Source: Treponema_I sp045597345 (GTDB lineage: Bacteria; Spirochaetota; Spirochaetia; Treponematales; Treponemataceae). Taken from it: 21,726 bases of DNA. The notes below the pieces were generated by a model, which worked only from the letters and a program-made list of their open reading frames with translations, was not told the DNA's origin and ran no database searches. Shown in pieces: positions 1 to 6,884 of this stretch (the first letter of the stretch is position 1; each line of letters starts with the position of its first letter). A program made the position numbers and the translations under genes. Location: the NCBI GenBank assembly GCA_045597345.1, contig JAZLJW010000208.1:1-21726 (forward strand), given 5' to 3'.

Positions 1-81
1 CTGAAGCAGTGTGGCGCCAATGTGAGTTTCCTCATGTTCCTTAACTATTTTTAGTTTTAACTCTTCTGAGTATTTGGACAT
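1..81 (-). CDS. IS3-family transposase OrfA, N-terminal 27 residues (partial)
   Basis: The reading frame opens at the ATG complementary to 79-81 and continues off the left edge. The visible peptide begins MSKYSEELKLKIVKEH, the usual start of the helix-turn-helix OrfA of IS3/IS150-type elements, which binds the terminal repeats and, after programmed frameshifting with OrfB, forms the transposase. A strong Shine-Dalgarno AGGAGG (complement of 94-99) lies 12 nt upstream, inside a hairpin (see 90-135). Nothing can be said about the catalytic DDE half, which is outside the window. The family call rests only on this short N-terminus plus the terminal repeat. Confidence 0.75.
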   Translation of the reverse strand, partial: MSKYSEELKLKIVKEHEETHIGATLLQ

Positions 82-89
82 TAAAAAAA

Positions 90-135
90 TGCACCTCCTA
101 AAATTGAACTTTTTTTGTCCAACTTTAGGGGTGCA
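90..135 (-). promoter_or_regulatory. Subterminal hairpin of the IS sequestering the OrfA ribosome binding site
   Basis: The segments 90-109 and 117-135 are imperfect reverse complements (TGCACC at both outer ends, one bulged base, a few mismatches) around a seven-base A/T loop. In a minus-strand transcript entering from outside the element, the AGGAGG ribosome binding site of orfA would lie in the 3' arm and be base paired. A transcript starting inside the element could not form the fold. Such protection against read-through expression is known for other insertion sequences; here it is inferred from the pairing. Confidence 0.5.
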
Positions 136-160
136 CTTCACAGTGGTCCTGCTTTTTTTA

Positions 161-1027
161 TTATTTGGTATTGCCTTTCAGTTTATCTATTTCCGCTTTT
201 AATTGGGCAATTTCAGCTTCGTATTTAGCTCGTTGTGAGGCAACACCGTCTTCAAAGCTTTTATCGTAGCCTGCGTCATGGCCATCGTTGTAGAAGAGGA
301 CGTTGGCTTCTTCGTCAGTGTATTCTTTAAACAAAATGCTCATGACATCTCCTTTCAGTTTGCGGAGCAGACCGTCAAAAAAGTTGTGTTCTATGGCATA
401 GTCTACGGCTTGGCCCAAGGAAGCGTCAAGGGTAAGTCCAGAAAGACGGCCGAGGTGAATCATGCTGACAAACTGAGAATACTGCTGCAAAGGCAGACAG
501 GCATTCAGCAGAGTATCGTTATGGCCAGCGTTGATGTTATACATAGCTGCAGTCCATTCAAACTCTACTTCCGGCTGAACTGGCAGATATTGTGCTTCCG
601 CTACCTGCTCAAAAGAATCCGACAACCGTAGTTTTGATACATCAGGCACTTCTTTGGGGCCGTTGTACATGACAAAGAACTGTGGATGTGGCAGACGGAT
701 GCGGCATGATGAATACACGTTCAAGTTGTTTTGTTGAATGTAACTGTCGTACAACTGTCCGAAGTAAATAAGACCACGTAAAGGTTTGTTTGGATTATAT
801 GAACTCTGGTGTTCAACAAGAAACAGCTGGTGATTAATAAGATGGGACACATCGTTTTTCATTTTGATGTAGAGAATTTCTTCGATAGTGTTCACTTCAA
901 CTAATTCATCTTCCGTGTAACTAGTGCCTGAAAGTGCATTAACCAGACTGATAATCCAGTCTTTATGATCCAGGTCACTGAAAATCCGGATAAACAGCCG
1001 GTCTTTGTGGTCGCGGTTTGATTGCAT
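161..1027 (-). CDS. Rpn-family PD-(D/E)XK nuclease / putative transposase-like protein
   Basis: This 288-residue protein matches the Rpn (recombination-promoting nuclease, PDDEXK_2 'putative transposase') type by its opening KDRLFIRIFSD, the N-terminal half around residues 10-150 and the catalytic-looking signature D59 ... E72-x-Q74 (in FLVEHQSS). Rpn proteins in E. coli are DNA endonucleases that promote RecA-independent recombination, and spirochaetes and gut bacteria often carry many copies. The C-terminal 35 residues are a charged coiled coil. The start is the ATG at 1025-1027, with an AAGGAG ribosome binding site 8 nt upstream on the minus strand. It lies between the IS end and the XRE regulator, in AT-rich DNA. 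No frameshift is visible, so it looks intact. Whether it is mobile or a defence-associated nuclease cannot be told from sequence. Confidence 0.8.
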   Translation of the reverse strand: MQSNRDHKDRLFIRIFSDLDHKDWIISLVNALSGTSYTEDELVEVNTIEEILYIKMKNDVSHLINHQLFLVEHQSSYNPNKPLRGLIYFGQLYDSYIQQNNLNVYSSCRIRLPHPQFFVMYNGPKEVPDVSKLRLSDSFEQVAEAQYLPVQPEVEFEWTAAMYNINAGHNDTLLNACLPLQQYSQFVSMIHLGRLSGLTLDASLGQAVDYAIEHNFFDGLLRKLKGDVMSILFKEYTDEEANVLFYNDGHDAGYDKSFEDGVASQRAKYEAEIAQLKAEIDKLKGNTK

Positions 1028-1041
1028 AGATAACTCCTTTT

Positions 1042-1066
1042 TGCAGGATGCTTTGGAAATCCTGCA
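1042..1066 (-). promoter_or_regulatory. Hairpin in the leader of the Rpn-family gene
   Basis: TGCAGGAT (1042-1049) and ATCCTGCA (1059-1066) form a perfect 8-bp stem with a 9-nt loop. In the minus-strand mRNA the hairpin ends a few bases before the AAGGAG ribosome binding site of the Rpn-family gene. It has no U-tract, so it is not a terminator. It may stabilise the 5' end of the mRNA or be a protein-binding site; function is unknown. Confidence 0.4.
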
Positions 1067-1142
1067 TATTGTTATTGGAGTTTTTTGTGAAAAAAATTGA
1101 GTTTTCTAGCTAATTAATGATTATTTTTTTGAAAGTAGATTT

Positions 1143-1454
1143 CTATTTTCTAATCTTTTCTTTTAAATCAGTTCCTAATTGTTCCAGTTCTTCATCGATT
1201 ATTGTATCGATTTTTGCAAAAAGGCTGTCGTCACCATTAAATTCTTGGTTTGTGTAAAAAAATGTTGCAGGGGAAATATCGAATATCAGGCAAAGTGAAT
1301 CCAAAAGATCAGCCGTAACAAAAGATTTTCCATTTTCAATGCGTCCAAGATGAATAGCAGTTACGCCAAGTTTTTCAGAAAGTTCTTCTTGCGTAAGATT
1401 ATTTAATTTTCTGAAATGCCTTAAATTTGTCCCAAAAATTTCTTTTGAATTCAT
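1143..1454 (-). CDS. Small XRE-family (HTH_3) transcriptional regulator
   Basis: A 103-residue DNA-binding protein. Residues 8-62 form a Cro/C1-type helix-turn-helix domain; the core is TQEELSEKLGVTAIHLGRIE at 21-40, followed by NGKSF. The remaining about 40 residues (acidic, DSLFAKIDTIIDEELEQL) are likely a short helical dimerisation tail. The start at 1452-1454 has no close Shine-Dalgarno; instead a TATGCT hexamer ends 6 nt before it, suggesting a leaderless mRNA. It is divergent from the small protein/coiled-coil cassette at 1638-5232 with about 180 nt between, the usual position of a local autorepressor, so it probably controls that cassette and itself. The Rpn-family gene lies downstream in the same direction, 115 nt away. 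Target genes are inferred from position only. Confidence 0.88.
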   Translation of the reverse strand: MNSKEIFGTNLRHFRKLNNLTQEELSEKLGVTAIHLGRIENGKSFVTADLLDSLCLIFDISPATFFYTNQEFNGDDSLFAKIDTIIDEELEQLGTDLKEKIRK

Positions 1455-1540
1455 GCATAAAGCATACTCCGCAAGGTTATAAACAAAAATTACATTTAAT
1501 GTGAGAAATTTTATAAATATAAGCAGTTAATATGTGTTTT

Positions 1541-1571
1541 TTACTAGAATATATACTTTTAATGTTATAAT
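1541..1571 (+). promoter_or_regulatory. Candidate promoter of the 1638-5232 cassette
   Basis: A perfect TATAAT hexamer lies at 1566-1571. The best upstream match is TTACTA at 1541-1546 (19-bp spacing), which is weak. The region 1455-1600 is very AT-rich and separates the divergent XRE gene from the cassette, so an XRE operator is expected here, but no clear long palindrome was found. Confidence 0.45.
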
Positions 1572-1637
1572 ACTTATAAAATTAGCTATTTAAGGTTTTG
1601 AGTGAAAAAATTAATCTTGAATCCTTGTGGAGGAAAA

Positions 1638-1847
1638 ATGGGAAAGAAATACAGTACTACAAAAACACAGTCCAAAGCAGATCGCTATATACGGGCTGCA
1701 AAGGGACAGATTCGTACAAAAGCAGAGAAAAGAGTACATAACAAGTATATGGGAATTATTCGGAACAATCTGAATCAGATAAAAAGTCTTAAACGAACAA
1801 TAACAATTCTGCAGAAAAAATTGGCTGAACAGGAAGAGAATTGTTAG
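1638..1847 (+). CDS. Small basic protein of unknown function
   Basis: A 69-residue, strongly basic protein (MGKKYSTTKTQSKADRY at the N-terminus). Residues 12-40 are rich in Lys/Arg, and residues 38-66 look like a short amphipathic or coiled-coil helix ending QKKLAEQEENC. I do not recognise a family. The ATG at 1638 is preferred over the upstream in-frame GTG at 1602 because a GGAGG sequence (1629-1633) lies just before it and none precedes the GTG. It is the first gene of a plus-strand cluster with the two coiled-coil proteins at 1908 and 4084 (60-nt gap to the next) and divergent from the XRE regulator. The basic composition would suit nucleic-acid or membrane-surface binding, but that is only a guess. 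Confidence 0.6.
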   Translation: MGKKYSTTKTQSKADRYIRAAKGQIRTKAEKRVHNKYMGIIRNNLNQIKSLKRTITILQKKLAEQEENC

Positions 1848-1907
1848 TTGAAATGAATAGCTAATCTATTTTCACAAACAGAAAAGCAAATTAGGAGGAA
1901 TCTGAAT

Positions 1908-4061
1908 ATGACTAGGGATGAATTTGCAAGGAAGTACCCACAGAACTATCTGCGATTGTGGGATAAAACTGTAACAAGCTGGGAAGAGCAATTTTCCAGT
2001 TATGAACAGCAGGTTGAAGAACATAGAAAAGCTGAAGACTTATTTCAATGGGCACTTATAGAATTTGATGAAAGACCTGATATTTTTTTAATTATATATG
2101 CAGCAGTTTTTACAAAGTCAGAGCGTGATGACTACGAAGAAACGATGAAAACTAAAGTTAAATCGCTTGTTAAATCGCACATGGAAAGAGGTGACTTTGA
2201 AGAATGGTTTTTAACTTATTATTCATATGGATATCCCAGATTCCGGTGGCTTTCAGAAGAAAAGGTTGTAAAAAAACAGTTGACTAACGTGTATCAGGAA
2301 AAAATAGAAGAACATCGAAGTAAAGGCGATTTAATTGATTTCCTATGGGACTTCCTTGATTCAAAGAATCTTAGGTGGGTAGCTGTATATGATTTCGCCT
2401 GCGGAGTACAAGTCGACGTTGGTGATGAAGATTTGGCTTACAAAATCGGTACTGAAAGTAAGCAATATGAATTTGAACATAGAATACTATATGAACTACT
2501 GACAGGCGAAGAACGGAATGAATTGGGAAGACTGCATTCAGTTATCGTTTGTCTTGAAAATGTTCCGGCCCATACAGCTTTTGGTTATGACTTATCGTTA
2601 AGTAATCGTGACCGGGATTATATCTTTTCTCTACTGAAAAGTCAAAAAAACTCAGTAGAATACAAACGCTACGAAAAAATCAGAAGTAGACTTATAGATG
2701 AAGACGATTTAGATGAATTTGATGATGCACTAACACACATAGTGCAACGGAAAGAAGAAAAGATAAGAGAGGAACAATTCAAAAAACGACTTCTCACAGT
2801 TGGTTCTATTGTTGGGGCTGTACTTCTTATAATTACAGTCAGTGCCTTCTTCATATATCGTAGTGTTACTAAAGAAGTACGTCTTGCAAAAAAAGAAGCA
2901 CGAAGAATAGAGAGAGTTAATGCTGAGAATGCGCGTTTGGCTGAAAAGGAGGCTCAGCGGGTAAAGAAAGAAAATGCACAGCTTGCTGAACAAGAAGCAA
3001 ATCGTCTTGAGAAGCTTAATGCCCAGAATGCAAAAGAACTTGCACAGAATCAGGCAAATGATTTGGCGCAACTTGAAAAGCTTGGTTCAACAAAAGGCAA
3101 TTTGTTGAATGTTTTAGTTCCGACAGCAGAACCCTCAATGTATGTTATTGCACCAATGACTTACGATACACAAAAATTCATACAAGATAATTCTCACGAT
3201 TCTGCATTATTTGGTTTATCAGAGAAGGATAATTCAGTTGAGCGTCTGAACATTCTTGAAAGTTGTATCACAGACTTCATGAACAGTGTTGACTACAAAA
3301 CGGGTGTTTCATTTTTAGACCGATCAAAAATTTCGCAAATTGAAAAAGAGCACCAGTTTCAGCTTGGAGATTGGTCAAATGACAGTAAAACTGCAGAAGT
3401 TGGAAAAGCTCTGAATGCTAATATTCTTCTGTTCCTTGATAAATTTGGATTCATAGATAACGGTTCTGGAGAATATCGGTTTGAAGCAAAATTTGTGGAT
3501 ATAAATACAATGCAATCAGCTTCATACAATGTTGTATATCAGAATGCTAAGAAAAAAGTTGTGACACCACAGGTTGTTGAAACGATCAGCTTTAAAGATT
3601 TTACTCCCGTTTCAACTAAAAACAATTCTTTTAACGATGAACTATCATTAAAAGCAATAAAAACATTCCGTACAGTGCAGAACATAAATATTAAAGAAAC
3701 CAGTCCTCTTGGCCAGATTACAAAAATCGATCTTTCTGAATTTGACACAAAGGCTCCTGTTACGGATTTGTTCAATGTTACTTCTATCTATTTTGATGGA
3801 TTTGATGAAGTTGAATTCAAGTATTCTGGAGAAACAGAAACAGCAACATATACCTTTGAAGCCATTGAAAAAAATCTGGAAAGAATAGACGACAAATTCT
3901 ATACAGACGGAAAAATCGGTATGTTGACGATCAAAACGGATTCTGGTTATCAGAAATATGACATTTTTACTGAGAATAACCGTGAATACTATCTGCATGT
4001 TGGGGCTGCTGTTTTGGAAAAAGCAACTGTTAATTATTACCTTCAGTTGATAAAACAGTGA
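1908..4061 (+). CDS. Membrane-anchored coiled-coil protein with CsgG/LpoB-like domain
   Basis: A 717-residue protein of unknown function with four visible parts. Residues 1-295 are charged, mostly helical and lack a signal peptide, so they are presumably cytoplasmic. Residues 296-321 are a single hydrophobic transmembrane helix (LLTVGSIVGAVLLIITVSAF). Residues 322-395 are a heptad-like Ala/Glu/Lys coiled coil with repeated AEKEAQR/AEQEANR units. Residues about 405-545 resemble the periplasmic CsgG/TolB-N/LpoB fold: DRSKISQIEKEHQFQL, then NDSKTAEVGKALNANILLF, then a beta strand ending FVDINTMQ. Residues 546-717 are beta-rich and unassigned. The start has AGGAGG 9 nt upstream. The next gene, 22 nt downstream, carries a second copy of the same type of domain on a secreted protein, so the two probably work together in the envelope. 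The fold assignment is motif-based and moderate; there is no known pathway. Confidence 0.75.
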   Translation: MTRDEFARKYPQNYLRLWDKTVTSWEEQFSSYEQQVEEHRKAEDLFQWALIEFDERPDIFLIIYAAVFTKSERDDYEETMKTKVKSLVKSHMERGDFEEWFLTYYSYGYPRFRWLSEEKVVKKQLTNVYQEKIEEHRSKGDLIDFLWDFLDSKNLRWVAVYDFACGVQVDVGDEDLAYKIGTESKQYEFEHRILYELLTGEERNELGRLHSVIVCLENVPAHTAFGYDLSLSNRDRDYIFSLLKSQKNSVEYKRYEKIRSRLIDEDDLDEFDDALTHIVQRKEEKIREEQFKKRLLTVGSIVGAVLLIITVSAFFIYRSVTKEVRLAKKEARRIERVNAENARLAEKEAQRVKKENAQLAEQEANRLEKLNAQNAKELAQNQANDLAQLEKLGSTKGNLLNVLVPTAEPSMYVIAPMTYDTQKFIQDNSHDSALFGLSEKDNSVERLNILESCITDFMNSVDYKTGVSFLDRSKISQIEKEHQFQLGDWSNDSKTAEVGKALNANILLFLDKFGFIDNGSGEYRFEAKFVDINTMQSASYNVVYQNAKKKVVTPQVVETISFKDFTPVSTKNNSFNDELSLKAIKTFRTVQNINIKETSPLGQITKIDLSEFDTKAPVTDLFNVTSIYFDGFDEVEFKYSGETETATYTFEAIEKNLERIDDKFYTDGKIGMLTIKTDSGYQKYDIFTENNREYYLHVGAAVLEKATVNYYLQLIKQ

Positions 4062-4083
4062 TTCATTTGTGTGGAGTATAAAA

Positions 4084-5232
4084 ATGAAAAGATTTGCTCT
4101 GATTTTTGTATTGCTGGTGGTTTCCAGCATTGCATATGCACAGAATTCCTTTTTTCAGGGGGAAGGTGGAAAAAATCATACCATAATGTTTTCTGAATCA
4201 ACTTTGGAAAATGGATTATACGACAAAACTGATATCTGGATTACCGACAAAATTAAAGCAAACCTTATCTCGGTACTGCAGAGATATGGCGGCTTTAATT
4301 GTGTTGATATGGAGGAAACAAAGTCCATAATGAAGATTCAGAAGCAGTTGGAAACATCGTCTGCTTATGATGATTCTCTGTCTATAGAGGTTGGCAAACT
4401 GATTAAGGCTAAGGAATTTATCACCATTAAAACCACCAGGTATTCAAGTGGTGCCTACTCGATACATATTACGCTTTTCAATGTGGAAACAGGTGCTATT
4501 CTAGGTGTGTTCAGTTCTCCAATTATATATGCATCTTCAGAAGAGTATGTTATGCAGGCACATTATGATTGCTTACTGAATATTCTGACGACATTAGGGA
4601 TTCAGCAAACACCTGCAGGAAAAGCAGCTTTCGAAGACGAAGTTCGTTCAGCAAAAGAGCAGGCTGCTAAAAACAAGCAGATTGCTCAGGAAAATGCCAA
4701 AAACGAAGCAGAAAGGGCTGAAAAGGCTATGGTTGAGGCAGAACGTCGACGAAAAATTGAAGCTGAAGAACGTGAAGAACAGGAAAGACGCGAAGCAAAA
4801 GAAAAAGCAGAAATGGAAGCTGTTCAAAAAGCGCTTGAAGAGAAAAAAGCACGGGAAGCAGAACTGGCAAGGGAAATCAAACGTCAAAATCCGTTTGTAG
4901 GCAGTACGTATTATTGTGCTTTTGAAAATGGTTCACGATATGATACGTATACTATCGAGTTTACCAGTCAAAATGAATGTATGATTACAATGTCTTCTAC
5001 TGATTCAAAAGGTACAGAAAAATCTGTTACAAAAAAGGGTAGTTATAGTTATGCGAATGAAATTCTTTCTGTGAATGCTAACATGACAAACGATCAGGTG
5101 AAACATATTCAGAAAATTCAATGGAAGGGACAGGTTTCATTCAAAAATGAATACAACACTTTTTATCTGATGATTCCAGTGAGTTCTTCGGAAGGTGCAA
5201 AGAAAATCAAATCAGAATTTCAATTAAAATAA
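4084..5232 (+). CDS. Secreted coiled-coil protein with CsgG/LpoB-like domain
   Basis: A 382-residue exported protein. Residues 1-19 are a signal peptide (MKRFALIFVLLVVSSIAYA, then QN), with no lipobox cysteine. Residues 20-175 are a CsgG/LpoB-like domain paralogous to that of the preceding gene: DMEETKSIMKIQKQL, DSLSIEVGKLIKAKEFI, then ITLFNVETGAILG. Residues about 182-270 form a long, highly charged Glu/Lys/Ala/Arg coiled coil. Residues 272-382 are a beta-rich C-terminal domain beginning NPFVGSTYYC that resembles lipocalin-type or 'DUF'-like beta sandwiches, not assigned. The ATG at 4084 is chosen over the GTG at 4069 because GGAG (4073-4076) is 7 nt upstream and the signal peptide starts there. 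The operon ends at the terminator at 5251. A structural or assembly role in the envelope is inferred. Confidence 0.75.
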   Translation: MKRFALIFVLLVVSSIAYAQNSFFQGEGGKNHTIMFSESTLENGLYDKTDIWITDKIKANLISVLQRYGGFNCVDMEETKSIMKIQKQLETSSAYDDSLSIEVGKLIKAKEFITIKTTRYSSGAYSIHITLFNVETGAILGVFSSPIIYASSEEYVMQAHYDCLLNILTTLGIQQTPAGKAAFEDEVRSAKEQAAKNKQIAQENAKNEAERAEKAMVEAERRRKIEAEEREEQERREAKEKAEMEAVQKALEEKKAREAELAREIKRQNPFVGSTYYCAFENGSRYDTYTIEFTSQNECMITMSSTDSKGTEKSVTKKGSYSYANEILSVNANMTNDQVKHIQKIQWKGQVSFKNEYNTFYLMIPVSSSEGAKKIKSEFQLK

Positions 5233-5250
5233 ACAGATACGGTAAGTAAA

Positions 5251-5282
5251 AAAAAGCCGCTGACTGGTGCCAGCGGCTTTTT
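5251..5282. terminator. Bidirectional intrinsic terminator
   Basis: AAAAAGCCGCTG (5251-5262) and CAGCGGCTTTTT (5271-5282) form a perfect 12-bp stem with an 8-nt loop, flanked by an A-run on the left and a T-run on the right, so it can end transcription from both the coiled-coil operon (plus) and the convergent aminotransferase gene (minus). It also marks the boundary between the AT-rich accessory block and the core genes. Confidence 0.92.
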
Positions 5283-5322
5283 ATCATAGGATGACTTCGA
5301 CCATGCTCAGCCATCCGGTATG

Positions 5323-6684
5323 TTATTTCTTATACTCAGCGTCAACAGTGCGTACTACATCAGCAAAGATGTCGTAGGCTTTGTTCAGGTCTTCGCGGGA
5401 TACGTTCAGTGCACACAGACAGCGCATTACTGAACCGCCCCGTCCACCTTTTTCAATTACCAGACCGCGTTCAAAGCAGAGTTTCTGAACACGTGCAGAG
5501 ATTTCTCCGCTGGCTGGTTTTGAACCGATAGAATCAACTGGTCCGTTTGGATCAACAAATTCGGTACCAATCATGAGACCTTTACCGCGAACATCACCGA
5601 TGATAGAAACTTCTTCTTTCAGTTTTAAGAGTTTTGCACGGGTCAGTTCACCTTTTTCTGCAACGTCTGCCAGGAATTCTGGTTTTGAAACACGGTTCAG
5701 AACAACGGTTCCTGCTTTCATTGCCAGCTGGTTACCGCGGAAAGTACCGGCATGGGCTCCCTGAGTCCAAACGTCCAGGTCTTTGTTGTAGATAACAACT
5801 GCCAGAGGCTGGGTACCACCGATTGCTTTTGATGACAGAATTACATCTGGAACGATGTCTGCATATTCAAAGGCAAACAGTTTACCACTGCGTCCGATAC
5901 CGCACTGGATTTCATCACAGATCATAGGGATGCCCAGTTCTTTGGTTACGCGGCGAATGGTCTGAAGGAATTTAACAGGAGCGGGGATTACACCACCTTC
6001 TCCCTGAATTGGTTCAATAATAACTGCAGCTGGCTTGGTGATACCGCTTTCTGGATCTTTCAGGGTCCGTTCAAAGTAGGCACATGCAGCATCTACACCA
6101 GCATCGCCGCCAAGACCGAATGGACAGCGGTATGAGTATGGGTATGGGAAGAAATGTACTTCCGGCATCAGACCGTGTACTTTTGATTTTGCACCCAAGT
6201 TACCGGTACATGCCATGGCTCCGTGTCCCATGCCGTGATATCCACCACCGAAAGCGATGATCGAAGAACGGCCGGTAGCAGTCTTACACAGTTTGAGAGC
6301 TGCGTCAGTTGCGTCGGTGCCTGATGGTGAGCAGAACTGAATTTTTGCATTGTTTTTCAGTTCTCCTGGAAGAAGTGCCTGAAGTGTTTCTACAAACTTG
6401 TCTTTTGTAGGAGTGGTAAGATCGAGTGTATGCAGTGGAGCTCCACTGGTTAACAGTTCGATCATTGCCTGATTTACTTCAGGATCGTTGTGGCCAAGTG
6501 CGAGAGTGCCTGCTCCGCACAAAAAGTCCAGATACTTGTTCCCTTCAACGTCTTCGATCCATGAGCCTTGTGCTTTTGCAAGTGCAAAAGGAAATTTTCT
6601 GGGGTAACTACGTGCGTTTGATTCGGTGGAATCCTGTCTGGTAATGTAATACTGATTGGTGCATTCAGAGTTTTTCTGAACCAT
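5323..6684 (-). CDS. Class III aminotransferase, diaminobutyrate--2-oxoglutarate type
   Basis: A 453-residue PLP enzyme of the class III (ornithine/acetylornithine/GABA) aminotransferase fold. The N-terminal SYPRKFPFALAKAQGSW and YLDFLCGAGTLALGHN segments, SPSGTDATDAALKL in the cofactor phosphate region, GGYHGMGHGA, IIEPIQGEGGV, ICDEIQCGIGRSGKLFAF, and the Schiff-base lysine K286 in LSSKAIGGTQ are as in 2,4-diaminobutyrate 4-transaminases (Dat/PvdH/EctB type), which interconvert aspartate semialdehyde plus glutamate and diaminobutyrate. The start has GGAG 7 nt upstream. No diaminobutyrate decarboxylase, ectoine or peptide-synthetase gene is visible nearby, so the pathway it serves is open. 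Specificity within class III enzymes cannot be fixed from motifs alone, but the aminotransferase call is firm. Confidence 0.85.
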   Translation of the reverse strand: MVQKNSECTNQYYITRQDSTESNARSYPRKFPFALAKAQGSWIEDVEGNKYLDFLCGAGTLALGHNDPEVNQAMIELLTSGAPLHTLDLTTPTKDKFVETLQALLPGELKNNAKIQFCSPSGTDATDAALKLCKTATGRSSIIAFGGGYHGMGHGAMACTGNLGAKSKVHGLMPEVHFFPYPYSYRCPFGLGGDAGVDAACAYFERTLKDPESGITKPAAVIIEPIQGEGGVIPAPVKFLQTIRRVTKELGIPMICDEIQCGIGRSGKLFAFEYADIVPDVILSSKAIGGTQPLAVVIYNKDLDVWTQGAHAGTFRGNQLAMKAGTVVLNRVSKPEFLADVAEKGELTRAKLLKLKEEVSIIGDVRGKGLMIGTEFVDPNGPVDSIGSKPASGEISARVQKLCFERGLVIEKGGRGGSVMRCLCALNVSREDLNKAYDIFADVVRTVDAEYKK

Positions 6685-6849
6685 CTACTTTCTCCATTAC
6701 GTGGCTCTGCATCAGGTTGTTTCGGATGAACTCCTGTGCGGGCCGGTGGGATAATGTCTGTCAACGGCAGTTGTTTATGCGTTTGCGCATTATCCACAGT
6801 ATACAGCGAAAATGCGCATGTCGTAATCGCAAAAGTACCACAAATAACC

Positions 6850-6879
6850 GTGACACGCAATACTTTTTTGTGATAAAGT
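6850..6879 (+). promoter_or_regulatory. Candidate promoter of aroA, nearly leaderless
   Basis: GTGACA at 6850-6855 (5 of 6 to the -35 consensus) is followed after 18 bp by an extended -10, TGATAAAGT (6871-6879). The predicted transcription start falls on or beside the aroA ATG at 6885, and no Shine-Dalgarno sequence precedes that ATG. The wider gap 6685-6884 also carries ATGCG/CGCAT inverted repeats (6777-6790) and an ATGCGCAT palindrome (6812-6819) that could be operators for either divergent gene. Confidence 0.45.
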
Positions 6880-6884
6880 GTCCT

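Larger units (their letters stand above)
1..140 (-). mobile_element. Terminal part of an IS3-family insertion sequence
   Basis: The right edge of this element reads, on the minus strand, TGAAGTGCACCCCTAAAG, a TG-initiated end of the kind seen in IS3-family terminal inverted repeats, directly followed by an AGGAGG ribosome binding site and the start of a transposase OrfA. The rest of the element lies outside the window to the left, so it is not known whether the copy is intact. The exact outer end (position 140) is inferred from the TG/CA rule, and the target duplication cannot be checked without the other end. Confidence 0.75.

Noticed and set aside
278..631. Plus-strand open frame inside the Rpn-family gene
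   Set aside because: It is the antisense shadow of a gene with a clear ribosome binding site and family motifs.
3648..4130. Minus-strand open frame of 160 aa across the junction of the two coiled-coil genes
   Set aside because: It has no initiation signals and lies fully antisense to two well-supported genes.
6717..6884. In-frame upstream extension of aroA
   Set aside because: Family similarity starts at the ATG at 6885; the extension is basic and Cys-rich, overlaps the divergent promoter region and has no ribosome binding site.
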